Shown piece after piece: positions 44,929 through 56,381 of a stretch of 64,000 bases of DNA; the stretch's first letter is position 1; each line of letters begins with the position of its first letter. Location of the stretch: assembly GCA_025232375.1 (NCBI GenBank), contig CP060419.1:185001-249000 (forward strand), read 5' to 3'. The notes beneath the pieces were generated by a model. The model ran no database searches, was not told the DNA's origin, and saw nothing but the letters and a program-made list of their open reading frames with translations. Both the position numbers and the translations under genes were made by a program. Source of the DNA: Pseudoxanthomonas sp. NC8 (lineage in GTDB: Bacteria; Pseudomonadota; Gammaproteobacteria; Xanthomonadales; Xanthomonadaceae).

Positions 44929-45974
44929 TCAGAACCACCAGCGCACGCCGGCCACCCAGCGGGTATCGCGCGTGGCCTCGCCATCGTCGCGTCGATGGTC
45001 GGCGGTGCTGCCGAACGTGCGCTCGTGGACCAGTCCGACATACGGTGCGAAGCGCCGGCTGATCTCGTAGCGCAGGCGAAGGCCGGTTTCGGCCGCGGAC
45101 AGGCCCGAACCGATTCCACGCCGTGGATCATCCCTGCCGTGCAGTTCGAATTCGAGCAATGGCTGCAGGACGAGCCGGTTGGTCAGCAGCAGTTCGTACT
45201 CGATTTCGGCGATGAACGCACTCTGGCCGTGTTCGCCAAGGTACGCGGTGGCCGATACCTCGAACTTGTAGGGCGCCATGCCCTGCACGCCGAGCGCTGC
45301 CCAGTTCTGTGACGGCCCGGGTGCGAAATCGTGGCGCACGCCGGCCACCAGGTCCCACCACGGGCTGATGCCGCGCCCGTAGAGCACCTCCAGGTCGGCG
45401 GCGGTGGTGTGGCCATGTTCGCGTTCGCCTTCGCTGCGCAACCACAGGCGCTGCACGTCGCCACCGAGCCACGCATTCCCTTCCCAGTCCTGTCCGCTGC
45501 CGGGATCCGCGTCCCAGGCTTCGAAGCGGTTGAAGCGTACGAGGCCGTTGAGCGTGCGGCCGTGTGCGTGGTGATCGCCGTGCAGGGGGAAAGCGGCCGC
45601 GCGCTCGGCGTCCGTCGGCAGCGGGACCGGCTCGACAGGCTGCGTCACGGCATCGGTATGGTGCGTGCCTTCGCCGGACCCGGGGCGGGCGGATGCAGTG
45701 GGCGGATGATCGTGGTGTGCGTCGCCAGTGGACGGTTGCGCGTGACTGTGGGCGGCATGAGGGTCCGGCTTCGGCGAGGCAGCAGGCTGGCTGTGCACCT
45801 GCTGTGCGGCATCGGGCACACGGGTGACGGCAGCGTCGAACACCGCCTGGCCGCTACCGCTGGCGGCGGCGTGGTCATGTCCGTCCGCGGCATGCGCATC
45901 GTGCTGGTGCGTCTGTGCAGCTGCGTTGCCGGCGTAAAAGTAAGGCAGACGGGAACAACGAGTGCGGTCTTCAT
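44929..45974 (-). CDS. copB: Copper resistance protein B (CopB)
   Basis: Outer membrane protein of periplasmic copper tolerance. N-terminal signal (MKTALVVPVCL) and a His/Asp/Met-rich copper-binding region (HAAHSHAQPSTGDAHHDHPP), then the conserved barrel domain: LNGLVRFNRFEAWD, NAWLGGDVQRLWLRSEGE, WDLVAGVRHDFAPGPSQNW, YEISRRFAPYVGLVHERTFG, ending VAGVRWWF with terminal Phe. One frame break near 45940 at GTAAGG. Its ATG overlaps the copA stop (ATGA). Confidence 0.93.
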
Positions 45975-47798
45975 GCGCGTTCCTCCACGCGCACCTCGCG
46001 CATCATTCCGCTCTCCATGTGGTAGAGCAGATGGCAGTGGTAGGCCCAGCGGCCGAGTGCGTCGGCGCGCACGCGGTAGCTGCGGCGCGTGCCCGGTGGC
46101 ATGTCCACGGTGTGCTTGCGCACCTGGAAGGCGCCGTCTGCATCCTCCAGGTCGCTCCACATCCCGTGCAGGTGGATCGGGTGCTGCATCATCGTGTCGT
46201 TGACCAGAACGACACGCAGGCGCTCGCCGTAGTTGAAGCGCAGCGGTTCGGCGCTGGCGAACGGAATGCCGTCGAACGACCAGGCGAACTTCTCCATGTG
46301 TCCGGTCAGGTGCAGCTGCACTTCGCGCCCGGGCTCGCGGCCGTCAGGATCGTCGAACAGGCTGCGCAGGTCGGCATAGGTGAGGACATGGCGGCCGTTG
46401 TCGCGGAGCCCGATCCCCGGATCGTCCAGGCGCGGTCCGGTGGGCGAGGACTGCATGTCGACCAGCGGATTGCCGCGCTCGCTGTCCGGATGCACGACCG
46501 CCATGGCTGCATTGCCGCCGCCGTGGCCGGCATGGGCACCATGCGCATCGGCGGGCGCCGAACTGCATGGCGGCGCCACAACCACCCTCGGCACCCATCA
46601 TCATCGCGCCGCAGCCGCCTTCCGGCGCCGCCGCGCGGCCATGCGCACCGTGGCCCATGTCGTCCATGGTCAGCAGCGGCCGCGGATCGTTGCCCGGCAC
46701 CGGCGCGGCGAGGCCGTGGCGCACGGCCAGCGTGCCGCGGGCGAAACCGGTGCGGCCCATGTCCATGGGCGAAGATCGTGTACGCGTCCTGGCCGGACGG
46801 TTCGACGATCACGTCGTAGGTCTCGGCGGCGGTAAGGCGCAGCTCGTCCACGGTCACCGGGTGCACGTACTGGCCATCGGCGGCGACCACGGTCATCTTC
46901 AGGCCGGGAATGCGCACGTCGAAGTAGCTCATCGTGCCGGCGTTGACCAGCCGCAGCAGCACCTTCTCGCCCGGCTGGAACAGGCCGGTCCAGTTGCCCG
47001 TCGGCGGCAGCCCGTTGAGCAGGTAGGTGTAGGTGTGGGCGTTGACGTCGGACAGGTCGCTGGGCGTCATCCGCATGCGGCCCCACATGCCGCGGTCGGC
47101 GAGCGTGGCGCGCAGGCCGTCCTGGCCCGCGTCGCGGGCGAAGTCGGCGACCGTGCGCTTGTAGTAGTTGTCGTACGACGGGGCCTTCTTCAGCCGGCGG
47201 AACAGCGCTGACGGGTCCAGGTCGGTCCAGTCCGAGAACAGCAGCACGTGTTCGCGGTCGTAGCGGTACGGCGGTGGCTGCAGTGGATCGACGATGATCG
47301 CGCCGTACAGGCCGGCCTGCTCCTGGAACATCGAGTGGCTGTGGTACCAGTAGGTGCCCGACTGGCGCAGGGTGAAGCGGTACAGCCAGCTTTCGCCGGG
47401 CGCGATGCCGTCGAAGCTGAGGCCGGGTACGCCGTCCATGTTGGACGGCAGCACGATGCCGTGCCAGTGGATCGAGGACGGAGCATCGGCCAGCTGGTTG
47501 GACACGCGCAGGGTGACGGTGTCGCCTTCCCGCCAGCGCAGGACCGGTGCGGGCAGGCTGCCGTTGACGGTGACCGCGGGGCGAGGCCGGCCGGTGATGT
47601 TCACTTCGCTGGCGCCGATGGCCAGGTCGAAACGGTTGCCGGTCAGGACCTGTGGCGCTGCGGCGGACGCGGCCCACGCAGGGGCGCGGAGCAGGCCGGT
47701 GCCGCCGGCGAGGCCGGCGAAGGCCAGGCCTGGACGAAGCGCCGGCGCTGCAGCGAAGGCGCGGCGGTGTGGAATGGAAAACGGGTGGGACCGGTCAT
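45971..47798 (-). CDS. copA: Copper resistance multicopper oxidase CopA
   Basis: Periplasmic multicopper oxidase of about 609 residues. Tat signal with RRRFVQ followed by GLAFAGLAGGTG. Copper ligands are all visible: SIHWHGIVLP, YWYHSHSMFQE, HPIHLHGMW and HCHLLYHMESGMM with the type-1 Met. A Met/Cys/Gly-rich insert (about 46560-46680) lies before the third cupredoxin domain. Frame breaks near 47720, 46765 and 46560. The start ATG at 47798 opens the Tat signal; 47819 is an alternative. Middle gene of copL-copA-copB. Confidence 0.94.
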
Positions 47799-47886
47799 GG
47801 AGATTCCAGCGGGATCCATGCCGACGTGCGGCACGGACAGGCGGGGATGCGCGCACGCGGCGCGCGGTGCGAAGCGGCCTGGTGCG

Positions 47887-48307
47887 TCAGCCGATCGGTG
47901 GTCGCTTCGGTGGCCCATCGCCGCGTCCACCAGTGCCCTGTGGCCCGGAAACCGACCAGCACGACGGGCGCATGGGCAACGCGGGCAGGCTCGCCGTCGC
48001 CGGCAGCACAGGCGTCACGGCCGGACAGGCGCAATGCCCGCTGCAGCCGGGCGACGGCGCCCCCGCTACAGCAGTCGTCCGCCGCATCGCCGCCATGGCG
48101 CGCCGGCGTTCGGCCGGAATCCACGTCCGGCACGGGCAATGCTTCGTGGCACCCCGCGGCCGGCGTTCCGCGTTCCAGCGGGGCGGACAGCGCCGTCGCG
48201 ACGGGCAGCGGCGCCAGCATCCGCGCCTGCAGCGGCGCCCCCGGCAGCAGGGCCAGGGCAAGCAGGCAGAGGCAGAGGCAGAGGCAGAGGCGTCCGAGCA
48301 GGATCAT
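47887..48307 (-). CDS. copL: CopL-like Cys/His-containing protein upstream of copA
   Basis: About 140 residues. Starts MILLGRL and has a signal-like hydrophobic core made of Leu-Cys repeats encoded by a hexanucleotide tandem repeat. Further Cys and His residues occur (GCHEALPV, DDCCSGGA, CSGHCACPA), then a Pro-rich end (KRPPIG). One frame break near 48060. Size, Cys content, C-terminal PPIG ending and position just before copA match CopL of Xanthomonas, which is needed for copper-induced copAB expression. Sequence identity is low by eye, so the call leans on context. Confidence 0.62.
48265..48288. repeat. Hexanucleotide tandem repeat (GGCAGA)4 inside the copL signal region
   Basis: Four exact copies of GGCAGA plus a partial fifth. 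On the minus strand it encodes alternating Leu-Cys residues within the hydrophobic core of the CopL-like protein. Unit changes keep the frame and would only alter signal length. Confidence 0.9.
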
Positions 48308-48438
48308 GGCAGGAAGGTCGGCAGGCGGTGCCACGGTAAGCCAGCCATGGCGCGGGTACAACGCGCGCGGGTGATCGTCGCGCCGGGCCATTGCACACCT
48401 GGAGCCACTGCAGGGTCAAGCGCGCCGTGGCGCCGGCA

Positions 48439-51400
48439 TCACGGGGCCGGGATCTCGACGCGCTCGGCCGCCGGCACCTGCGCGGCCAGCCAGGCGCGCA
48501 GCGAGGCCGGCTTCACCGGCTTGGTCAGCAGCCGGTAGCCGCGCTGGCGCGCCAGCCGTTTCAGTTCGTCGCGGCCGTCGGCGGTGAGCAGCGCCCCGGG
48601 GATCCGCCCGCCGGCGCCGCGCAGCGCATCCAGCGTGTCCAGGCCGTCGAGGCGGTCGTGCAGGTGGTAGTCGACCAGCATCGCCTGCGGCGCGCTGTCG
48701 GCCACCCGGGCCAGCGCGTCGTCCACGGTGCTGGCGGTGATCGCGGTGGCCTGCCAGCGGCTGAGCAGCACGCGCATGCCGTCGAGGATCTCCTGGTCGT
48801 TGTCCACGCACAGCACGCGCAGGCCGGCCAGCGAGCCGGAGTCCGGCAGCGCCGCCGGGCGCGGCGACGGGAGCGGCAGTGCGGCGGCACGGGGCACGGT
48901 GATCGAGAACATGCTGCCGCGGCCGACCGCGCTGCGCGCATCGAGCGCATGGCCGAGCAGTCGCGAGATGCGCTGGCAGATCGACAGGCCCAGGCCGAGG
49001 CCGCGTTCGCCCCAGTCGAACGGCTGCTGGTAGCGATGGAACTCGTCGTAGATCTGGCGCATGTGCTGGGCGGGAATGCCGGGACCGGTGTCCCAGACCT
49101 GCAGCTCGACCGTGTCGCCGTGGGCGCGCATGCCCAGCACGATCCGCCCTTGCCGGGTGTAGCGCAGCGCGTTGGTAGGAAGTTCTGCAGGACGCGGCGC
49201 AGCAGGCGGCGATCGCTGCGCACCGGGCACGGCCGCGCATGCGCGCGCAGGTCCCGAGCCGCGACCGGCGGCCACCGGCGCGTATTGCGAGGCCAGTTCG
49301 CGCAGCAGTTCGCCGGCGTCGAACGCGACCACCTCGGCCTGCAACGCGCCGGTGTCCAGGCGCGACACATCGAGCAGGCCGTCGAGCAGTTCCTCGGCCG
49401 CGCGCAGCGAGGCGTCGACGCGTTCGGTAAGGTGCTGCTGCTCCTGCGGCTGGCCGCTGTCGCGCAGCGCCGAGGCGAACAGCCGCGCGGCGTTGAGCGG
49501 CTGCAGCACGTCGTGGCTGATCGCCGCCAGGAAGCGGGTGCGCGACTGCTGCGCGTCCTCGGCCTCGCGGGTGCGTTCGGCCACGCGCTGCTCGAGGGTT
49601 TCGTTGGCCTCGCGCAGGGCCTGCTCGGCGTGCTTGTAGGCGGTGATGTCGTTGTAGCTGGTGACGTAGCCGCCGCCGGGCAGGGCCTTAGCCGCGCATC
49701 TCGATCACGCTGCCGTCGCTGCGCACGCGCTCGAACACGTGCGGCGTACCGGCGCGCATGTGCTCGATGCGCTTGCGCACGTGCGCGCCGACCTCGCCGT
49801 CGCCCAGTTCGCCGCGCTCGGCGTTGTAGCGGATCAGGTCGGCCACCGGGCGACCGACGTAGAGCATCCCGGCCGGATAGCCGAACATCGTCTGGTAGCG
49901 GCGGTTCCACGCGATAAGGCGCATGTCCGGATCGACCACGCTGACCCCGGCGCTGATGTTCTCCGGGGTGGTGGAGAGGATGCCGCGGTTGAAGCGCAGT
50001 TCCTAGCCGGCCTCGTCCAGCAGCGCCATCACCTCGCTCAGGTGCATGCCGGAGCCGCGCAGCACGCTGGTCAGCACCAGGCGCGCCGAGGCGGCGCCGA
50101 TGGATGCGGCCAGCAGGCGCTCGGTGAACTGGATCCAGGCGCGGTCGGCGGCGGCGGTGGGGTGCAGTTCGCGGCCTGGGGTGATGGCCTGCTCGGAGAA
50201 CGCGCGTCGCGCGTGGCGTTCGCCGACGATGCGCACGGCCAGCGCCTGCAGGTCGCCGACGCTGACATTGCCCGGCCAGTCGCCGTGGCTCAGCGTCTGG
50301 CGCTCGGCGTACGGTTCGAGGAACGGGACGATGCGCAGGCGCTCGTCCACGCCCGGCCGCCAGCGCGCCGAGACCAGCATCATCACCGCGCTGTTGACCA
50401 GCAGCGACCAGAAGGTGCCGTGGGTGATCGGGTCCCAGCCGCTGAGCCCGAACAGCTGCTGCGGGCGCAATCCGTGCAGCCCGAACGGACCTTCCTGGAT
50501 CCAGGCGTGGTCGAAATGCCCGGAGCTGGACAAGGCCGGCAGCAGCAGGGTGTACAGCCAGGTGGCGAAGCCGGCGAGCAGGCCCAGTTCCACGCCGCGG
50601 CGGCTGGCCCCCGCCAGTACAGGCCGCCGATCAGGCCCGGCGCGAACTGCGCCACCGCGGCGAACGCCATCAACCCGTAGGCATCCAGCGTGGTGTCGCC
50701 GCCGATCCAGCGATAGTAGGCGTAGGACGTCAGCGCCAGCAGCAGGATCGACAGGCGTCGCAACCACAGCACCAGCGAGGCGACGTCGGCGGCGGCATGG
50801 CGCTCACCCCAGCCGCGCCGCAGCAGCACCGGCATCACCAAGGTCGTTGCTGACCATCGTGGCCAAAGCAATACTGGCCACGATCACCATGCCCGTTGCT
50901 GCCGAGAAGCCGCCGATGTAGGCGGCCAGTGCCAGCACGTCGCGGCCTTCGGCCAGCGGCAGGGCCAGCACGAAGGTATCGCTGGCCACGGTGCCGTCGT
51001 TGCCGAACAGCGCCACGCCGGCAACCGCAATGGGCACCACCATCAGCGAGATCAGCAGCAGGTAACCGCCGAACAGCCAGCGCGCCTTGCGGATGTCGGC
51101 CACGTCGCCGCACTCGACGACCGCGACCTGGAACTGTCGCGGCAGGCAGACGATGGCGAGGAAGCCAAGCAGCGTCTGTGCGGCGAAGCCCACCGGCGGT
51201 GCCTGCTGGAACAGGGTCCGCGCCGATTCCTGGATGCGCAGCCCATGCCCGCCCAGTAATATCAGGCGAACACGCCGAGCGCGATCATCGCCACCAGCTT
51301 GATCAGCGATTCCAGCGCGATGGCCAGCATCATGCCGTGGTGGTGTTCGGTCGCGTCGACCTGGCGGGTGCCGAACAGGGCGGCGAACAGCGCCATCAGC

Positions 51401-51905
51401 AGTGCCACGTACAGCGCCGGATCGGCGGCCACGCCCACCGTCCCGGTGTCCTGCCCCGAGAGCACGGTCAGGCTCATCGCGACGGCCTTGTACTGCAGTG
51501 CCACGTACGGGACCACGCCGACCAGCGCGATCACCGTGACCAGCGCCGCCAGTCGCCGCGAGCGCCCGTAGCGGGCGGAGATGAAGTCGGCGATCGACAC
51601 CGTGTTCTGGCTGCGCGCGACCAGTGCCAGCCGTTCGATGATCCGCCAGCCGAACACGAACAGCAGCAGCGGGCCAAGGTAGATCGGCAGGTAGCCGATA
51701 CCGTTGCGCACCGCGCTGCCGACCGCGCCATAGAACGTCCACGACGAGCAATAGACCGCCAGCGCCAGGCTGTACACGGCCGGCCGCAGCAGCCAGGCCG
51801 GTCCGGATACATCGGCCGCCGGTCGCCCCACCACGCCACCGCGAACAGCAGGGCGGCATAGCCGACCGACGCCAGCAGCAATATCCAGCTCGGGACCAAC
51901 GCCAA
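48439..51905 (-). CDS. Hybrid sensor histidine kinase with N-terminal SLC5 (sodium/solute symporter) domain
   Basis: About 1155 residues in one gene. Residues 1 to about 500: SLC5-type symporter ([40 protein letters not shown]) with many helices. Then a soluble linker, a PAS domain ([20 protein letters not shown]), HisKA ([20 protein letters not shown]), an ATPase domain ([15 protein letters not shown]) and a receiver ([15 protein letters not shown], phospho-acceptor Asp in MLVDYHL). Same layout as the CbrA-like SLC5-linked kinases, plus a receiver. An in-frame TAG at about 50004 lies in GGCTAGGAA where GGCCAGGAA (Gln) is expected, so I treat it as an error. Start: TTG at 51905 after GGTGAGGAG. 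Confidence 0.87.
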
Positions 51906-51992
51906 CTCCTCACCTTGAGCCTCGCGAGTGTACTGCTGCGCATGGTCGGCACGCTCCGCGACGCTTGCCTGCGCGCGCGCGTGCCGGCAAGC

Positions 51993-52008
51993 TTGACAAC
52001 GCTGTCAA
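51993..52008. promoter_or_regulatory. LacI-family-type operator upstream of the cellobionate operon
   Basis: TTGACAACGCTGTCAA: 6-bp perfect arms around ACGC with a central CpG step, the usual geometry of LacI-family operators. It is 78 bp before the transporter ATG, in the divergent region between the sensor kinase and the operon. No LacI gene is in the window, so the regulator must be elsewhere. Confidence 0.6.
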
Positions 52009-52085
52009 TAAGGCGGGGGCCGGGTGCGTGGCCCGGTGCCCGTGTCCGCCTGCGCCGCATCGGGGCAAAGGCGAGGGGCGAGGGC

Positions 52086-53480
52086 ATGCAGCAAGGCAAC
52101 ACACAATCCGACCATCCACACGCAGGCAGCACCACCACGCGCCTGCCATTGCGCGAAAAGGTCGGCTACGGCATCGGCGATTTCGGCTTCAATCTGTACT
52201 GGGCCAACATCTCGGCGTTCCTGCTGATCTTCTACACCGACGTGATGGGGCTGGCCGCGGGCGCGGTCGGCACGATGATGCTGGTGACGAAGCTGGCCGA
52301 TGCGGTGGCGGACCCGTTCATGGGCGCAATTGCCGATCGCACCCGCAGCCGATGGGGCCGGTTCCGTCCGTGGATGCTGTGGGGTGCGCTGCCGCTGGCG
52401 GTGACCGGCGTGCTGACCTGGACCGTGCCCGCCACCCTCGATGGCGGCGGCCGGTTGCTGTGGGCCTATGCGACCTTCACCGTGATGATGCTCGCCTACA
52501 CCGTGCTGAGCATGCCGTACTCGGCGCTGTCGGGCGTCATGACCGCCGACAGCCAGCAGCGCACCACGCTGATCAGCTTCCGCTTCATCGCCGCCTTCGC
52601 CGGTACCACGGTGGTCAACTGGCTGACCCTGGATATGGTGCGCTGGCTCGGCCGTGGCGACGAGGCGCTGGGCTGGCAGCTGACCTGGGCCTGTACGGCG
52701 TTGTCGCGGTCGCCTGCTTATGGTCGTGTTCCTGTCCACCCGCGAGCGGATCCAGCCGCAGCTGCACCTGCAGGGCTCGATGCGTCAGGACGTGGCCGAC
52801 CTGCTGCAGAACCGGCCGTGGCTGGTGCTGTTCGCGCTGGCGCTCATCATCATGGTCACGATCGTCATGCGCGCCGGCTCGCTGGTGTACTTCCTCAAGT
52901 ACCAGGTGGTCCGGCCCGAGCTCACCGGCCTGTTCCCTGGGCGGCTATTCGGTGGCGCTGGCCGTGGGCGCGGCGTTGACTCCGCTGCTGACCCGGTTCC
53001 TGGACAAGAAGCGGCTGCTGGCCTTGTTGATGGTGGTGGTCGGCGTGCTCAGCTGCGCGATGTACCTGGTGCCGGCCGACGCGATCTGGCTGCTGTTCGC
53101 GGTCAACACCCTCATCGGCCTTGGCGCTGGGGCCGAAGTCGCCGCTGGCGTTCTCGATGTACGCCGACTGTGCCGACTACACCGAGTGGACGACCGGGCG
53201 CCGCGCCACCGCGCTGACCTTCGCTGCGGCCACGTTCTCGCAGAAGTTCGGCGGCGCACTGGCCTCGGCGGCGATCGCGTGGATGCTGGCGGCGATGGGC
53301 TACGTCGCCAACCAGGCGCAGAGCGACGCCTCGCGGCTCGGCATCACGCTGTCGCTGACCGTGATCCCCGGCGTGGTCGCGCTGGTCGCGGCGTGGGTGA
53401 TGCGCTTCTACCCGCTCGACGAGCCGACCTTAGCGCGGATCCAGGACGACCTGCAGCAACGGCGCGAGGCACAGGCATGA
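52086..53480 (+). CDS. GPH-family (MFS) glycoside:cation symporter
   Basis: Sugar transporter of about 465 residues with around 12 helices in the glycoside-pentoside-hexuronide family. N-terminal signature [20 protein letters not shown] and [32 protein letters not shown] are typical (the D-RT-S-GR-RP loop). The C-terminal half keeps [16 protein letters not shown]. Breaks near 52710, 52940 and 53140. It overlaps the GH94 gene by ATGA. Given the neighbours, the likely cargo is cellobionate or a related disaccharide acid; this is inference from context. Confidence 0.88.
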
Positions 53481-55844
53481 GCGGGACGACGTACGGATTC
53501 GAGCAGCAGGGCCGCCGTTTCGTCCTGCGCAGCCCCACCGCGATGCCGCAGGCCTCCACTTTCCTGTGGAACCGGACGATGCTGCTGCAGCTCAACTGCC
53601 GCGGATACGCCACCGCGCAGTTCATGCAGCCGGAGCCGGCCAAGTACGCGCATGCGCCGACGCTGGAGGCGAAGACCTTCATGCAGCCGGAACAGCCGTA
53701 CTACGCCCACCATCCGGGCCGCTTCTGCTACGTCAAGGACGAGGAGGATGGCAGCCTGTTCTCGGTGCCGCACGCGCCGGTGAACCGCGCGCCGGAGGCC
53801 TTCGCCTTCTCGATCGGGCAGGGCGACGTTGCCTGGACCGTGCAGTGCGACGGCATCGAGGTCGAGCTGTCGGTGCGCCTGCCGGCCGCCGACGTGGCCG
53901 AACTGTGGACCGTGCGCGTGCGCAACCGTTCCGGCCGCGCACGCCGGCTCAGCCTGTACCCGTACTTCCCGGTCGGCTACATGTCGTGGATGAACCAGTC
54001 CGGCGCCCATCGCGCCGACCTCGGTGGCATCGTCTGCGACAGCGTCACTCCGTACCAGAAGGTGGCCGACTATTTCCGAAACCGCGAGTTCAAGGATCGC
54101 ACCGTGCTGCTGCACGAGCGCGTGCCGGATGCGTGGGAAGCCAACTAAGGCCACGTTCGAGGGCGAAGGCGGCCTGCACGCCCCCGATTCGATCGTCGCC
54201 CGCGAGCTGCTGGCCTGCGGCGACGCGCTGTACGAAACGCCGGCGGCGGTGCTGCAGTACCGCCTCGCCCTGGCCGCCGACGCCAGCGAGGAATACCGCT
54301 TCCTGTTCGCCCCGGCCCGCGACGACGCGGAGATCGCCGCGCTGCGCGCGCGCCACCTGTCGGCGGGCGGATTCGATGCCGCCGCGGTGCACACCGCGGC
54401 CTACCTCGACGGCGGCCGTGGCTGCATCGAGATCGAAACTCCCGATCCGTGGCTGGACGACTTCGCCAACCACTGGCTGCCGCGGCAGGTCTACTACCAC
54501 GGCGATTCCAACCGCCTGACCACCGACCCGCAGACGCGCAACTACCTGCAGGACCACATGGGCATGGCCTACCTGCGGCCGGAGACGGCGCGGGCGGCGT
54601 TCCTGCACGCGCTGTCGCAGCAGGAGGCCAGCGGCGCGATGCCCGACGGCATCCTGCTGGTCGAGGGTGCCGAGCTCAAGTACATCAATAAGGTGCCGCA
54701 TACCGACCACTGCGTGTGGCTGCCGGTCTGCCTGCGCGCCTACCTTGACGAAACCGGGGACGATGCCCTGCTCCAGGTGCCGGTGCCCGACCGCGAGGGC
54801 CACAGCGCAAGCGTCGCCGAGCGCATCGACCGGGCGATGGAATGGCTGCTGGCGCAGCGCGACGGCCGCGGCCTGAGCTACATCGCCGGGGCGACTGGTG
54901 CGATCCGATGAACATGGTCGGCTGGAAGGGGCGCGGCGTATCCGGCTGGCTGTCCCTCGCCAGCGCGCACGCGCTGTCGCTGTGGGCCGACATCTGCACG
55001 CGGGTCGGGCGCACCGCGCAGGCACGGGCGTTCGCCGCCGGCGCCGATGCGTTCAACGCCGCGGTCAACGCGCACCTGTGGGACGGCGACTGGTACGGCC
55101 GCGGCATCACCGACGACGACGTGGTGTTCGGCGTAAGCGCCGACCGCGAGGGCCGCATCTATCTCAACCCGCAGAGCTGGTCGATGCTCAGCGGAGCGGC
55201 CGATGCCGACCGTCGCGCCCGGCTGCTCGCCGCGGTCGACGCGCAGCTGGTCACGCCCTATGGCGTGACCATGCTCGACCCGCCCTATACCGGCATGCGC
55301 GAGGATGTCGGCCGGGTGACCCAGAAATACCCCGGCTCGGCCGAGAATGGCGCGGTCTACAACCACGCCGCCGCGTTCTACCTGTACGGCCTGTATGCGG
55401 TCGGGGAAAGCGATCGCGCCTGGCAGACGCTGCGCGCGATGCTGTCCGGCCCCGGCCTTAAGAGGCCGTGCAGCGCGGCCAGCTGCCGGTGTTCGTGCCG
55501 AACTACTACCGCGGCGCCTGGCGCCTGCATCCGCGCACCGCCGGCCGTTCCAGCCAGCTGTTCAACACCGGCACCGCGGCATGGATGTACCGCTGCCTGG
55601 TCGAGTCGCTGTTCGGCCTGCGCGGCGACGGCACGGCGCTGCGCATCGCGCCGCAGCTGCCGTCACACTGGCCGCGCGCGCGGGCGCTGCGCCGCTTCCG
55701 CGGCGCCGAATTCGAGGTCGGGATCGAGCGCGTGCAGGGGCTGCAGGCGCGCCGCATCCTGGTCGACGGTGTCGAACTGCAGGGTGAAACGATCGCCCCG
55801 GTCGAAGCCGGGCGCCGCTACCAGGTCCGCGTGGAGTTGCCGGC

Positions 55845-55848
<4 letters not shown>
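53477..55848 (+). CDS. GH94 phosphorylase, probable cellobionic acid phosphorylase
   Basis: About 790 residues. GH94 inverting phosphorylases cleave a beta-glucoside with phosphate to give alpha-glucose 1-phosphate. Family features are [54 protein letters not shown] (the catalytic Asp region), [15 protein letters not shown] and [20 protein letters not shown]. The next gene is gluconokinase, so the second product is probably gluconate, as for the cellobionic acid phosphorylases known from Xanthomonas campestris and Saccharophagus degradans. Frame breaks near 54148, 54893 and 55462. It overlaps both neighbouring genes. Confidence 0.88.
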
Positions 55849-56348
<500 letters not shown>

Positions 56349-56381
56349 GCCGGTCGTGCCGGCGAGGCGGGTGGCCGGTTC

